Positions 55,010 through 64,000 of a stretch of 64,000 nucleotides of DNA are shown here, one piece after another (position 1 is the first letter of the stretch; every line of letters starts with the position of its first letter). The stretch spans positions 1,674,001 through 1,738,000 of the forward strand of contig NZ_CP101717.1 in assembly GCF_030643825.1 (NCBI RefSeq). The letters run 5' to 3'. Made by a program: the position numbers and the translations under genes. The stretch comes from Salinispirillum sp. LH 10-3-1 (lineage in GTDB: Bacteria > Pseudomonadota > Gammaproteobacteria > Pseudomonadales > Natronospirillaceae). The notes under the pieces are model-generated. The model was given only the letters and a program-made list of their open reading frames with translations. It was not told the DNA's origin and did not search any database.

Positions 55010-56410
55010 TTAGCCTTCAATTGCGCTCTTGAACCAGTTCAATTGGTGATGCAGCTGTACGACTTCACCAACAATGATCAGCGTTGGCGCCGATACGTCT
55101 TTACTGGCGATTAAAGCTTCCATGGTGTTCAGTGTACCGGTAAACACTCTGTGCTGCGGTGTGGTGCCTTTTTCTATGAGAGCGATTGGAGTTTCAGGGC
55201 TGCGGCCATGGGCTTGTAACTGGGTACAAATCTCCGATAAACCGGTTAAACCCATGTAAAATACAACAGTTTGGTTGGCCTGCACCAGTTCTTGCCACGG
55301 CAGATTGGCGCTGCCATCTTTTAGGTGTGCGGTGATAAAACGTACGGACTGTGAATAATCTCGATGCGTCAATGGTATACCGCTGTAAGCAGCACAGCCA
55401 GAGGCGGCCGTTATACCGGGCACCACCTGAAATTCAATACCAGAGTCGGCGAGTCGGTCAATCTCTTCGCCACCACGGCCAAAAATAAAGGGATCACCGC
55501 CCTTCAATCGACAAACGCGCTTTCCAGCTAAGGCATGCTGCACCAACAGTTCGTTGATGCCGTCTTGCGGTACAGCGTGTTCGCTGCGCCGTTTACCTAC
55601 GTAGATCATCTCGGCGTCACGACGCACCAGCGCTAGAATTTCCGGGCTGACAAGGCGGTCGTACAATACAACGTCGGCTTGCTGCATCAGGCGGAGCGCT
55701 TTAAACGTTAACAAATCCGGGTCGCCTGGCCCTGCTCCCACCAAATACACCTCACCCTTAGATGATGCGCTTTTGGCGTAGGCGTCCAGTTCGTCTTGCA
55801 GAAGGCTTTCTGCCACGTCGAGTTGGCCTGTCATGGCACGATCGGCTATCACGCCGCTCAGAACATGCTCCCAAAAGCGGCGGCGTTCGGCCTCTGGCAG
55901 TTTGTCTTTAACCGTTTGGCGATAACGCCCTACTAATTCAGCGAGTTTGCCGTAGCCGGCGGGAATAAGGCTTTCGATTTTACCGCGCATTAAACGCGTT
56001 AAGACGGGCGCTGCACCGCTGCTGGACACAGCGGCTACCACGGGTGAACGATCGATGACTGCAGGAAAGATAAAAGTGCCAGTATCGGGGTCGTTCACCA
56101 CGTTAACCGGCAAATGCGCCGCTTTGGCGTCTGTGGCAACCTGATAGTTGACGGCTTTGGAGTCCGTTGCGGCAATAACGATTTGATGCCCGGCTATATG
56201 GCTGACGCTGTAAGAGGCTTGAAGTACTTCGATCAACTGAGGGTGCATTTGCGCGAGATCGGCCACTGCAGCGGAAATCGCAGGCGCTACCAGGGTAACC
56301 TGAGCCCCTGCTTCGACCAACAACTGTGCTTTCCTTGCTGCTATGGGTCCCGCGCCAACAATCAAGGCTTTTTGATCGGTCACGCGGTGAAATAACGGAA
56401 GAAAGTCCAT
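55010..56410 (-). CDS. cysG: Siroheme synthase CysG
   Basis: A 466-residue trifunctional enzyme that converts uroporphyrinogen III to siroheme for sulfite and nitrite reductases. The N-terminal dehydrogenase/ferrochelatase half (1-215) starts [20 protein letters not shown] with the NAD fold. The C-terminal methyltransferase (about 220-460) has [30 protein letters not shown] and [16 protein letters not shown] for S-adenosylmethionine binding. Length matches E. coli CysG (457). It follows serS on the minus strand but is separated from it by a terminator, so it may be partly independent. Confidence 0.97.
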   Translation of the reverse strand: MDFLPLFHRVTDQKALIVGAGPIAARKAQLLVEAGAQVTLVAPAISAAVADLAQMHPQLIEVLQASYSVSHIAGHQIVIAATDSKAVNYQVATDAKAAHLPVNVVNDPDTGTFIFPAVIDRSPVVAAVSSSGAAPVLTRLMRGKIESLIPAGYGKLAELVGRYRQTVKDKLPEAERRRFWEHVLSGVIADRAMTGQLDVAESLLQDELDAYAKSASSKGEVYLVGAGPGDPDLLTFKALRLMQQADVVLYDRLVSPEILALVRRDAEMIYVGKRRSEHAVPQDGINELLVQHALAGKRVCRLKGGDPFIFGRGGEEIDRLADSGIEFQVVPGITAASGCAAYSGIPLTHRDYSQSVRFITAHLKDGSANLPWQELVQANQTVVFYMGLTGLSEICTQLQAHGRSPETPIALIEKGTTPQHRVFTGTLNTMEALIASKDVSAPTLIIVGEVVQLHHQLNWFKSAIEG

Positions 56411-56429
56411 AGGGGTACCATTGTTGTAT

Positions 56430-56457
56430 AAAAAAGGGGCTTCTTTGAGCCCCTTAC
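56430..56457 (-). terminator. Terminator of serS
   Basis: On the minus strand GGGGCT CAAAGA AGCCCC followed by T6 (stem 56436-56441 / 56448-56453). It lies 20 bases after the serS stop. Confidence 0.88.
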
Positions 56458-56476
56458 AAGAGCCGTACTTTAGCTC

Positions 56477-57784
<1,308 letters not shown>

Positions 57785-57815
57785 TTACAACGTACTGGTT
57801 TAGATCAGAAGCGAT

Positions 57816-59195
57816 TTAGTCGTTCTGAGTGTCTTTTGAAGTTCCCGGCTGAGGGGATGTGTAGCGTTTCTGGGTTGCCGTCTCGTTTAGGCTTCTCAGA
57901 TGGGCCAATTTTGCCGCAATTTTACCTTCCAAGCCACGTTCAACCGGATAATAGTGGCGAATATCCTGAATTTCTTTGGGAAAATAACTCTCGCCAGCAG
58001 CAAAAGCGTCCGGCTCGTCGTGCGCATAACGGTAGCCTTGCCCCATGCCCATGTCTTTCATCAAGGTCGTCGGGGCATTACGTAGGTGCATCGGTACGTC
58101 ATAGTCGGTGGTGTTTTTCACCGTTTCGCGCATGGCGTTGTAAGCGGTATACACGGCGTTCGATTTAGCAGCGCAAGCGATGTAGACAACGGCTTGGGCG
58201 ACAGCGAGCTCGCCTTCGGGCGAACCGAGGCGCGTCTGTACGTCCCAGGCGTTCATGGCCAGTTGCAGAGCGCGCGGGTCGGCGTTACCAACTTCTTCTG
58301 AAGCCATGCGGACCACTCTGCGTGCAATGTAAAGCGGGTCGGCTCCGCCTTCGAGCATCCGACAAAACCAATACAGAGACGCGTCTGGATCGCTGCCGCG
58401 TACCGACTTGTGCAGAGCAGAGATTTGCTCGTAGAAAACATCACCGCCTTTGTCGAACCCTTTGATTTGTTCGCCAAGCAGTTCGGCCAACAATTCAGGC
58501 GTTACGGTTTGCTCCGGCGACAATTGCAAGCTGACCGATTCTAGGTTGTTCAATGCGCGTCGGGCATCACCCATGGCGGCCTGAGCTAACAGTGCCAAGG
58601 CATCGTGGTCAAAACGATCACGGCATCGGCTCAGGGCTTCGTCTGTTTCCAGTGCATGACTCAGCACGGCTTCCAGTTCTTCGACAGTAAATGATTTAAG
58701 CCGGTAAACCGTGGCGCGCGATAACAGCGCGCGATTGAGTTCAAAAGACGGGTTTTCCGTGGTAGCACCGATTAAGACGATGGTGCCTGCTTCGACATGG
58801 GGCAGAAAGGCGTCTTGCTGTGATTTATTGAAACGGTGGACTTCATCGACAAAGAGCACCGTCACCCTGCCCCGCTGTTGCGCGGCCTGGGCACGTTCGA
58901 TCACTTCACGGATGTCTTTGACACCACTCATCACGGCAGAGATCTGCTGAAACTCTGCATCCATGGCCTGTGTTAACAGACGCGCCAGCGTGGTTTTACC
59001 GGTGCCTGGCGGGCCCCAGAGAATCATGGAATGCAGTGTTTTTTGTTTCAGCAGTTGATGAATAGGCCCTTGCGGGCCAAGTAAATGCGATTGGCCGCGA
59101 TAATCCTCGATACGTTTGGGGCGAACACGTTCAGCCAAAGGTTGATACGGCGGCGTGCTGGCTCCAAAAAGATCGTTGCCGGGCTGTCGGATCAT
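57816..59195 (-). CDS. rarA: Replication-associated recombination protein A
   Basis: A 459-residue AAA+ ATPase that acts at stalled replication forks and gaps (also called MgsA). Walker A is WGPPGTGKTTLARLL and Walker B is TVLFVDEVHRFNKSQQD, with sensor 1 at IGATTENPSFELN. The C-terminal tetramerisation helices match the family (MRETVKNTTDYDVPMHLRN). Its start overlaps the lolA stop (ATGA), so translation is coupled. The C-terminal tail after the GLEGKIAAKLAHLR motif is slightly longer than in E. coli (447). Confidence 0.97.
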   Translation of the reverse strand: MIRQPGNDLFGASTPPYQPLAERVRPKRIEDYRGQSHLLGPQGPIHQLLKQKTLHSMILWGPPGTGKTTLARLLTQAMDAEFQQISAVMSGVKDIREVIERAQAAQQRGRVTVLFVDEVHRFNKSQQDAFLPHVEAGTIVLIGATTENPSFELNRALLSRATVYRLKSFTVEELEAVLSHALETDEALSRCRDRFDHDALALLAQAAMGDARRALNNLESVSLQLSPEQTVTPELLAELLGEQIKGFDKGGDVFYEQISALHKSVRGSDPDASLYWFCRMLEGGADPLYIARRVVRMASEEVGNADPRALQLAMNAWDVQTRLGSPEGELAVAQAVVYIACAAKSNAVYTAYNAMRETVKNTTDYDVPMHLRNAPTTLMKDMGMGQGYRYAHDEPDAFAAGESYFPKEIQDIRHYYPVERGLEGKIAAKLAHLRSLNETATQKRYTSPQPGTSKDTQND

Positions 59196-59827
59196 GGCCC
59201 TAACTGTTCAATGACATCCACCCCCGCCGGCGGATTGAACGTGAATACGGAGGCGTCGATGGGCGTGTTCATCACCACATTGTCAAAGTTAACCAATGTG
59301 GTTTGGTTAAAACTGTCGACCAAACGAATGCTGGTGGGTTTCTTACCATCAAAAGCCAAGGCCAATGAATCGATAGCACTGCGGACCCCCAATGGCTCAA
59401 GGGTAAAGGTGGCAAACGGCGGCCGATCAGCGGTTTGCGTTACGGCATAACGTGCGGAAATCTGTTCTCGTGTGCCGGTCAACACCAGTGCAGGCGACTG
59501 TTCCCACTGTTCATCCAGTGGCTGACGAACGGCCTGTTCTAAGTCAATGTCGTATATCCAAATCATACCGTCACTGACGTAGATGGCCTGCTCGTAGGGC
59601 GCATTGCTGTACCAATACAGGTTATTGGGGCGTTCAAGTTGCAAGGTGCCCGTCAAAGTTTGAATGCTGGTCTCGGCAGCATCCAAGGTGAGCTGCCGGA
59701 AGTCAGTCGATAGTGTATCAAGATCGCTCAAACGATCCATCAGGGCGTCGATGTCGTCGGCCATGGCTGTCGTTGCAGCCATCAGTGAGCCAGTGCAAAT
59801 TGCCAAGACTGCGAATTGCTTACGCAT
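59192..59827 (-). CDS. lolA: Outer-membrane lipoprotein carrier protein LolA
   Basis: A 211-residue periplasmic chaperone that carries lipoproteins from LolCDE to LolB. A signal peptide covers about 1-22 (KQFAVLAICTGSLMAATTAMA, cut after AMA). The mature chain has the half-barrel pattern with LSDLDTLSTDFRQLTLDA, RPNNLYWYSNAPYEQAIYVS and the C-terminal FTFNPPAGVDVIEQLGP hallmark. It sits between ftsK (14 bases upstream) and rarA (overlap), the usual gammaproteobacterial order. Confidence 0.95.
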   Translation of the reverse strand: MRKQFAVLAICTGSLMAATTAMADDIDALMDRLSDLDTLSTDFRQLTLDAAETSIQTLTGTLQLERPNNLYWYSNAPYEQAIYVSDGMIWIYDIDLEQAVRQPLDEQWEQSPALVLTGTREQISARYAVTQTADRPPFATFTLEPLGVRSAIDSLALAFDGKKPTSIRLVDSFNQTTLVNFDNVVMNTPIDASVFTFNPPAGVDVIEQLGP

Positions 59828-59841
59828 ACTTCTCCTTCGTT

Positions 59842-62265
59842 CTATCGTTCAGGGGGTGGCGGTGCAAGCACTTCACGTACCCCGTTGTGTCCAGGTGTTG
59901 ATACGATGCCTGCCATTTCCATGGCCTCTATTAAACGTGCAGCTCGGTTGTAGCCGATACGCAATTTTCGTTGCACTGACGAAATCGATGCCTTCTGTGT
60001 CTGGGTGACAAAGGCTACCGCTTCATCGAACAGCAGATCGGATTCAGGGTTGTCGTTGTCTTCATCAACAAGACCAGTCAGCATGCCTGAATTGTCTTGG
60101 TCGCCGCTGAGAATGTCTTCGATGTAGTTCGGCTGCCCGCGCTTTTTCCAGTCGGCGACCACGCGGTGTACTTCGTCATCGTCTACGAAGGCACCGTGTA
60201 CACGAATCGGCAAGCTGGTGCCCGGTGGCATATAGAGCATGTCGCCATGCCCCAATAACTGCTCTGCTCCACCCTGATCAAGAATGGTGCGCGAGTCGAT
60301 CTTCGACGACACTTGGAAGGCGATACGAGTCGGTACGTTGGCTTTGATCAAGCCCGTGATGACGTCAACCGACGGCCGCTGTGTGGCCAGAATCAAGTGG
60401 ATACCCGCCGCACGTGCTTTCTGTGCGATACGGGCGATCAGTTCTTCTACTTTTTTGCCGACGATCATCATCATGTCGGCAAACTCGTCGATCACCACAA
60501 CAATGAACGGCAAGTGCTCCAAATCGGGGGCTTCTTCGCCGTAATGGTCTTCCGCCTTCCACAGTGGATCTTTCAGCGGATGACCGGCTGCTGCGGCTTC
60601 CTGTACTTTGCGGTTGTAGCCCGCCAAGTTACGCACGCCGACTTTAGACATCAATTTGTAGCGACGTTCCATTTCGGCCACACACCAACGCAGGGCATTG
60701 GCGGCGTCCTTCATATCGGTCACAACCGGCGTCAGCAAATGCGGGATATCGTCGTATACTGACAACTCCAACATTTTCGGGTCGATCAATATCAAGCGAA
60801 CCTGCTCAGGCGATGCCTTCAGTAAGATGCTCAACAGCATGGCGTTTACACCCACCGACTTACCGGAGCCTGTGGTACCGGCAACCAATAAGTGCGGCAT
60901 CTTGCCCAAGTTCGCCACCACCGGAACTCCGGCGATATCATGGCCCAATGCGAGCGTGATGGGCGAGTTGGCGTCATCATAAGCGGTTGATGACAGTACA
61001 TCCTTTAAGCTGACGATGGCGCGGTTTTCGTTAGGGACTTCGATACCAACCACCGATTTCCCGGGGATGATCTCGACCACGCGTACACTGATCATGGCCA
61101 ATGAGCGCGCCAAGTCTTTGGCCAGGTTAGAAATCTTGCTGACTTTGACACCAGCGGCGGGCTGAATTTCAAAACGGGTGATGACGGGGCCCGGGCATAC
61201 CGCCACGACCTCGGCCACCACGCCAAAGTCTTTGAGTTTGCTTTCTAGCAAGCGCGAGAGCTCTTCCAGCCGCTCTTCTGAATAGCCTGCTTCCGGCTGA
61301 TGCTTTGGAGGGTCGAGTAGCGACAAGCTTGGCAAGGTGCCTTTAAGGGCGTCATCAAACAGAATCTGCTGTTTGTCTTTAATCGCACGATCAGAAATGT
61401 CAGGCTTTTGTTCGGATTTCAGAGGCTCTATCTTAACCTGACGGGCCCTCGGTGGTTCTGCTACGACGACGTCTGGGTCAACGCTTGAGGCGGCAGCAAT
61501 GACGGGTTCGCGGCGTGGTTTCTGCCGTGCCGCTGGTGCCATGTCGTTACCTTGACGCATGCTCAGAGCACTGGCACGTGGTGAGTCGTCAAGATGCACA
61601 TCCAGGTTTTCACGGCGGCGCTGAATTGTCTCACGCTGAGCCAGCCGGGCTTCACGTGATTTCATGCGCTTCTGGGCCAGTGCGGAAAAGCCGGAAATAA
61701 CCCAGTCCCCTACTCGTTCGCACAGGCGAATCCACGAGATATTGGTTGCCAAGGTCAAACCCAACAGGCAAAAGATCAGGCTGACCAGGCTGGATGCCAT
61801 CAAACCTAGGTATGGAAACCACCATTCACTGACCGCTATGCCCACGTAGCCACCAGCGCTGAACTCTAGCTCAGATGAGAAGTGCAGGGTCAGTAGCGCA
61901 CTGGCCCCCATGGTGAAAAAGAAGATGCCGATCACGCGCAGCAAAATCAGTGGCCAAAACCATAGTTCGGTTGATTTGCGCAAACGCACCACCGTTAAGG
62001 TGAGCATCGCAAAGGCTGGCGGTATGAGAAAAGCAACCCAGCCAGCGACGGCAACCATAAACGAAGAGAACCAAGCCCCTGCAGTACCCGCCAGATTGGA
62101 AACACCTCTGCCCTGCCCGCTCGACACCCAACCGGGGTCACTCGGGTTAAAAGAATACAAAGCCAGAGCAGTGAGCAGCGTGACAGCGGCCAACACAAGA
62201 GCAAGCCCTTCGTTCAGAAAACGATGGCGAGTGGAGTGATACTGTTTTTGTGCGTCGAAGCTCAT
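59842..62265 (-). CDS. ftsK: DNA translocase FtsK
   Basis: An 807-residue septal DNA pump that resolves chromosome dimers with XerCD and helps assemble the divisome. Four N-terminal membrane helices (about 20-180) are followed by a short linker, here much shorter than in E. coli (1,329) and like Pseudomonas (811). The motor has Walker [13 protein letters not shown] and Walker [15 protein letters not shown]. The C-terminal gamma winged helix that reads KOPS ends the protein ([20 protein letters not shown]). The frame opens at a TTG (62286), but the ATG at 62265 fits the family better. Confidence 0.97.
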   Translation of the reverse strand: MSFDAQKQYHSTRHRFLNEGLALVLAAVTLLTALALYSFNPSDPGWVSSGQGRGVSNLAGTAGAWFSSFMVAVAGWVAFLIPPAFAMLTLTVVRLRKSTELWFWPLILLRVIGIFFFTMGASALLTLHFSSELEFSAGGYVGIAVSEWWFPYLGLMASSLVSLIFCLLGLTLATNISWIRLCERVGDWVISGFSALAQKRMKSREARLAQRETIQRRRENLDVHLDDSPRASALSMRQGNDMAPAARQKPRREPVIAAASSVDPDVVVAEPPRARQVKIEPLKSEQKPDISDRAIKDKQQILFDDALKGTLPSLSLLDPPKHQPEAGYSEERLEELSRLLESKLKDFGVVAEVVAVCPGPVITRFEIQPAAGVKVSKISNLAKDLARSLAMISVRVVEIIPGKSVVGIEVPNENRAIVSLKDVLSSTAYDDANSPITLALGHDIAGVPVVANLGKMPHLLVAGTTGSGKSVGVNAMLLSILLKASPEQVRLILIDPKMLELSVYDDIPHLLTPVVTDMKDAANALRWCVAEMERRYKLMSKVGVRNLAGYNRKVQEAAAAGHPLKDPLWKAEDHYGEEAPDLEHLPFIVVVIDEFADMMMIVGKKVEELIARIAQKARAAGIHLILATQRPSVDVITGLIKANVPTRIAFQVSSKIDSRTILDQGGAEQLLGHGDMLYMPPGTSLPIRVHGAFVDDDEVHRVVADWKKRGQPNYIEDILSGDQDNSGMLTGLVDEDNDNPESDLLFDEAVAFVTQTQKASISSVQRKLRIGYNRAARLIEAMEMAGIVSTPGHNGVREVLAPPPPER

Positions 62266-62295
62266 ATAAAAAGGCTTTATAAACAAGAAGATACG

Positions 62296-62312
62296 GCGAG
62301 TATTTCACTCGC
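62296..62312. promoter_or_regulatory. Dyad in the ftsK/aat divergent spacer
   Basis: GCGAGT, a five-base spacer, ACTCGC. It lies 30 bases upstream of the ftsK ATG and 55 before aat. It could be an operator acting on both directions; no known motif is matched. Confidence 0.3.
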
Positions 62313-62367
62313 TCAGATTGCCGCGTACTATAGCATTCTATGCACCCATCTAGAAATGTAATGTTGT

Positions 62368-63102
62368 ATGTCCATCTTTTGGCTTAACCCCAACGGCCCG
62401 CCGGCTTTTCCTCCGACCCTTCATGCCCTCGACGACCCGAATGGCTTGCTGGCGACGGGCGGCGACCTGACCACCCCTTGGCTGACATTAGCCTACCAAA
62501 ATGGCATCTTTCCTTGGTATGCCGATCAAGAACCCATCCTCTGGTGGTCACCAAGCCCGCGCTGTGTGTTCGTTCCCGGCGAGCTCTATCTCAGTCGCCG
62601 TTTAAAACGCCAACTGCGTGGCATGCGTGAGCTGTCTATTCGGATTGACCAAGACTTTGAATTAGTCATGTCACACTGTGCCAGCATTGAGCGCCATGGG
62701 CAGCCCGGCACTTGGATTACCGATGAAATGCAGCAGGCGTATTATGCGATGCATAAAGCCGGCCTCGCCACCGCGGTATCGGTGTGGGATGGCATGACGT
62801 TAATGGGGGGCATTTACGGTGTTTCATTGGGGCAAATGTTTTTTGGTGAATCCATGTTCTCTACCCACACTGGTGGGTCTAAGATTGCTTTGGCGGTGGT
62901 TGACTATTTGGCACGTTCTGGGGCGTGGAGTCTCATCGACGCACAGGTGGAGAACGCGCATTTGATGTCGATGGGTGCCAGTCTACTACCGAGGAATGCC
63001 TTCGAGGGGCACTTGCATGACGCAGTTCACCAACCCAGTACATTTAAAGTAATTTCTCAGGAGTTTAGCGTTGACGCGTTTATTCAAGACGTCACCTCAT
63101 AA
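62368..63102 (+). CDS. aat: Leucyl/phenylalanyl-tRNA-protein transferase
   Basis: A 244-residue enzyme of the N-end rule pathway that adds Leu or Phe to proteins starting with Arg or Lys, marking them for ClpAP. The start is typical (FPPTLHALDDPNGLLATGGDL), with IFPWYADQEPILWWSPSPR and the catalytic core MGGIYGVSLGQMFFGESMFS. It overlaps bpt by 32 bases. With bpt it provides both bacterial N-degron transferases, and it is divergent from ftsK. Confidence 0.97.
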   Translation: MSIFWLNPNGPPAFPPTLHALDDPNGLLATGGDLTTPWLTLAYQNGIFPWYADQEPILWWSPSPRCVFVPGELYLSRRLKRQLRGMRELSIRIDQDFELVMSHCASIERHGQPGTWITDEMQQAYYAMHKAGLATAVSVWDGMTLMGGIYGVSLGQMFFGESMFSTHTGGSKIALAVVDYLARSGAWSLIDAQVENAHLMSMGASLLPRNAFEGHLHDAVHQPSTFKVISQEFSVDAFIQDVTS

Positions 63103-63769
63103 TTGCAGTTATCTGAACGATCGGCAGGCAGAAACGCTGTTTATTGACCCAGACGCCACGATTACGCCAGAGATGTATGAGGTGTTGAATCTACAAGGGT
63201 TCCGGCGCAGCGGCTCACACTTCTATCGGCCGGACTGCACCGGGTGCAATGAATGTCAATCGCTACGAGTGTTGGTAAACGAATATCAGCCCGCCCGCCG
63301 CCACCGACGAATGTTGAAAAAAGCTGACCCTGTCGTGCGCTGGCAGGTCACCCCTGTGCATTACGAAGAAGCCTACTGGCAATTGTACGAACGCTACATC
63401 AACGAACGACATCGTAATGGCGATATGTTTCCGCCCGCCAAAGAGGACTTCTACCGTTTTCTACTTCAGCGCTCGGAATTTGGTTTCTTGTTGGAGGCTC
63501 GATTGGAGGATGAGTTGTTGCTGGTGGCTGCTGTTGATCAATTCAGTCAGGGACTCAGTGCGGTCTATACCTTCTTTGACCCCGATCACAGCGACCTTTC
63601 TCCGGGCACCCTAGCCATTCTGCAATTGTGGCGCGCCTGCAAGGAGTTGAAACTCCCCTATTTGTATTTGGGTTATTGGCTGTCGTCTGTGCCAAACATG
63701 CGCTACAAAGCCGACTTTCAGCCTGCTGAAATCTATCAAGACGATCGCTGGCAACGCTTGATACGTTGA
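63071..63769 (+). CDS. bpt: Aspartate/glutamate leucyltransferase (arginyltransferase family) Bpt
   Basis: A 232-residue N-end rule enzyme that adds Leu to proteins starting with Asp or Glu. The N-terminal cysteines are in SPHNCSYLNDRQAETLF and CTGCNECQSLRV, and the acyltransferase part has YTFFDPDHSDLSPGTLAILQ and YLGYWLSSVPNMRYK. The start is a TTG inside the end of aat, supported by the position of the conserved N-terminus. infA follows after 106 bases. The order aat-bpt-infA is that of Pseudomonas. Confidence 0.95.
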   Translation: MTRLFKTSPHNCSYLNDRQAETLFIDPDATITPEMYEVLNLQGFRRSGSHFYRPDCTGCNECQSLRVLVNEYQPARRHRRMLKKADPVVRWQVTPVHYEEAYWQLYERYINERHRNGDMFPPAKEDFYRFLLQRSEFGFLLEARLEDELLLVAAVDQFSQGLSAVYTFFDPDHSDLSPGTLAILQLWRACKELKLPYLYLGYWLSSVPNMRYKADFQPAEIYQDDRWQRLIR

Positions 63770-63875
63770 AGTTAGGCCGCGATTTACCGGATTCCGACAT
63801 AAGTTTTGCCCTTTGTCTCTTTTTCAGGCAGAATTGCGCGCCACAAATCACGATATCTGAGGAAACACAGGCATT

Positions 63876-64000
63876 ATGGCGAAAGAAGACGTCATTGAAA
63901 TGGAAGGCGAGATTCTTGACACTCTGCCAAATACCATGTTCCGCGTACAACTGGAAAACGGGCACGTTATTACGGCTCATATCTCTGGCAAAATGCGGAA
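63876..64000 (+). CDS. infA: Translation initiation factor IF-1 (partial)
   Basis: The first 41 codons of IF-1, cut by the window edge. The frame reads [20 protein letters not shown], then [20 protein letters not shown], the nearly invariant S1-type OB-fold start. IF-1 blocks the ribosomal A site during initiation; the complete protein has 72 residues. A Shine-Dalgarno (TGAGGAAA) precedes the ATG. Confidence 0.97.
   Translation, partial: MAKEDVIEMEGEILDTLPNTMFRVQLENGHVITAHISGKMR

Overview
The window is chromosomal DNA of a Gram-negative gammaproteobacterium. The evidence is a complete aerobic set of E. coli/Pseudomonas-type housekeeping genes (fadBA, topA, gltA, sdhCDAB-sucABCD with lpdA, ftsK-lolA-rarA-serS-cysG, aat-bpt-infA), a clear PsrA-type fatty-acid regulator as in Pseudomonas and Oceanospirillales, outer-membrane lipoprotein machinery (LolA) and RND efflux. 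The gene order (uup, fadBA, topA; infA, bpt, aat, ftsK, lolA, rarA, serS, cysG) resembles Pseudomonas and marine Oceanospirillales such as Saccharospirillaceae/Reinekea. The genus is inference; no rRNA or tRNA gene is visible.

Layout. 1-1.5 kb: the start of an RND efflux pump and its membrane fusion protein on the minus strand. 1.7-12.6 kb: uup, a two-gene unknown operon, fadBA, a DUF1653 gene, an unknown membrane-anchored gene, and topA. 12.7-25.6 kb: the TCA-cycle block, with gltA divergent from sdhCDAB-sucAB-lpdA-sucCD; a hairpin at the end of sdhB could attenuate the downstream half. 25.7-41 kb: core genes including the tusDCBE tRNA 2-thiolation operon with a ybiB-like gene and yccA, psrA, an M16C peptidase, a PIF1-like helicase, xthA, tdk, a TSUP transporter, a HIT protein and the ABC-F gene ybiT. 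55-64 kb: the conserved cell-division/translation cluster, with cysG-serS-rarA-lolA-ftsK on minus and aat-bpt-infA on plus.

The accessory region is about 40.7-54.8 kb. It opens with a 415-residue tyrosine recombinase on the minus strand. A 466-bp spacer with three direct repeats follows, then a run of compact plus-strand genes separated by palindromic sites with the layout of integron attC sites (RYYYAAC ... GTTRRRY). The layout, an integrase diverging from an array of small cassettes, is that of an integron, but the recombinase does not look like IntI. Beyond about 43.9 kb the region becomes a patchwork of small accessory genes (DUF302, SDR, NYN, MDR/LysR pair, cupin, VOC, two DNA-alkylation-repair-like proteins, two DUF4398 lipoproteins, DUF3309, DUF1294, GNAT) mixed with gene fragments and decayed copies. 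Fragments include an NYN 3' end, an alkylation-repair 5' end, an internally deleted OmpA-family gene and a membrane gene with an in-frame stop.

Regulatory links are visible. The same AAAC-N4-GTTT dyad lies in front of both fadBA and psrA, suggesting that the PsrA encoded here represses beta-oxidation and itself. gltA and sdhC have good sigma70 promoters facing away from each other. Several factor-independent terminators and two larger palindromic intergenic repeats (after fadA, and between the PIF1-like gene and xthA) are described below.
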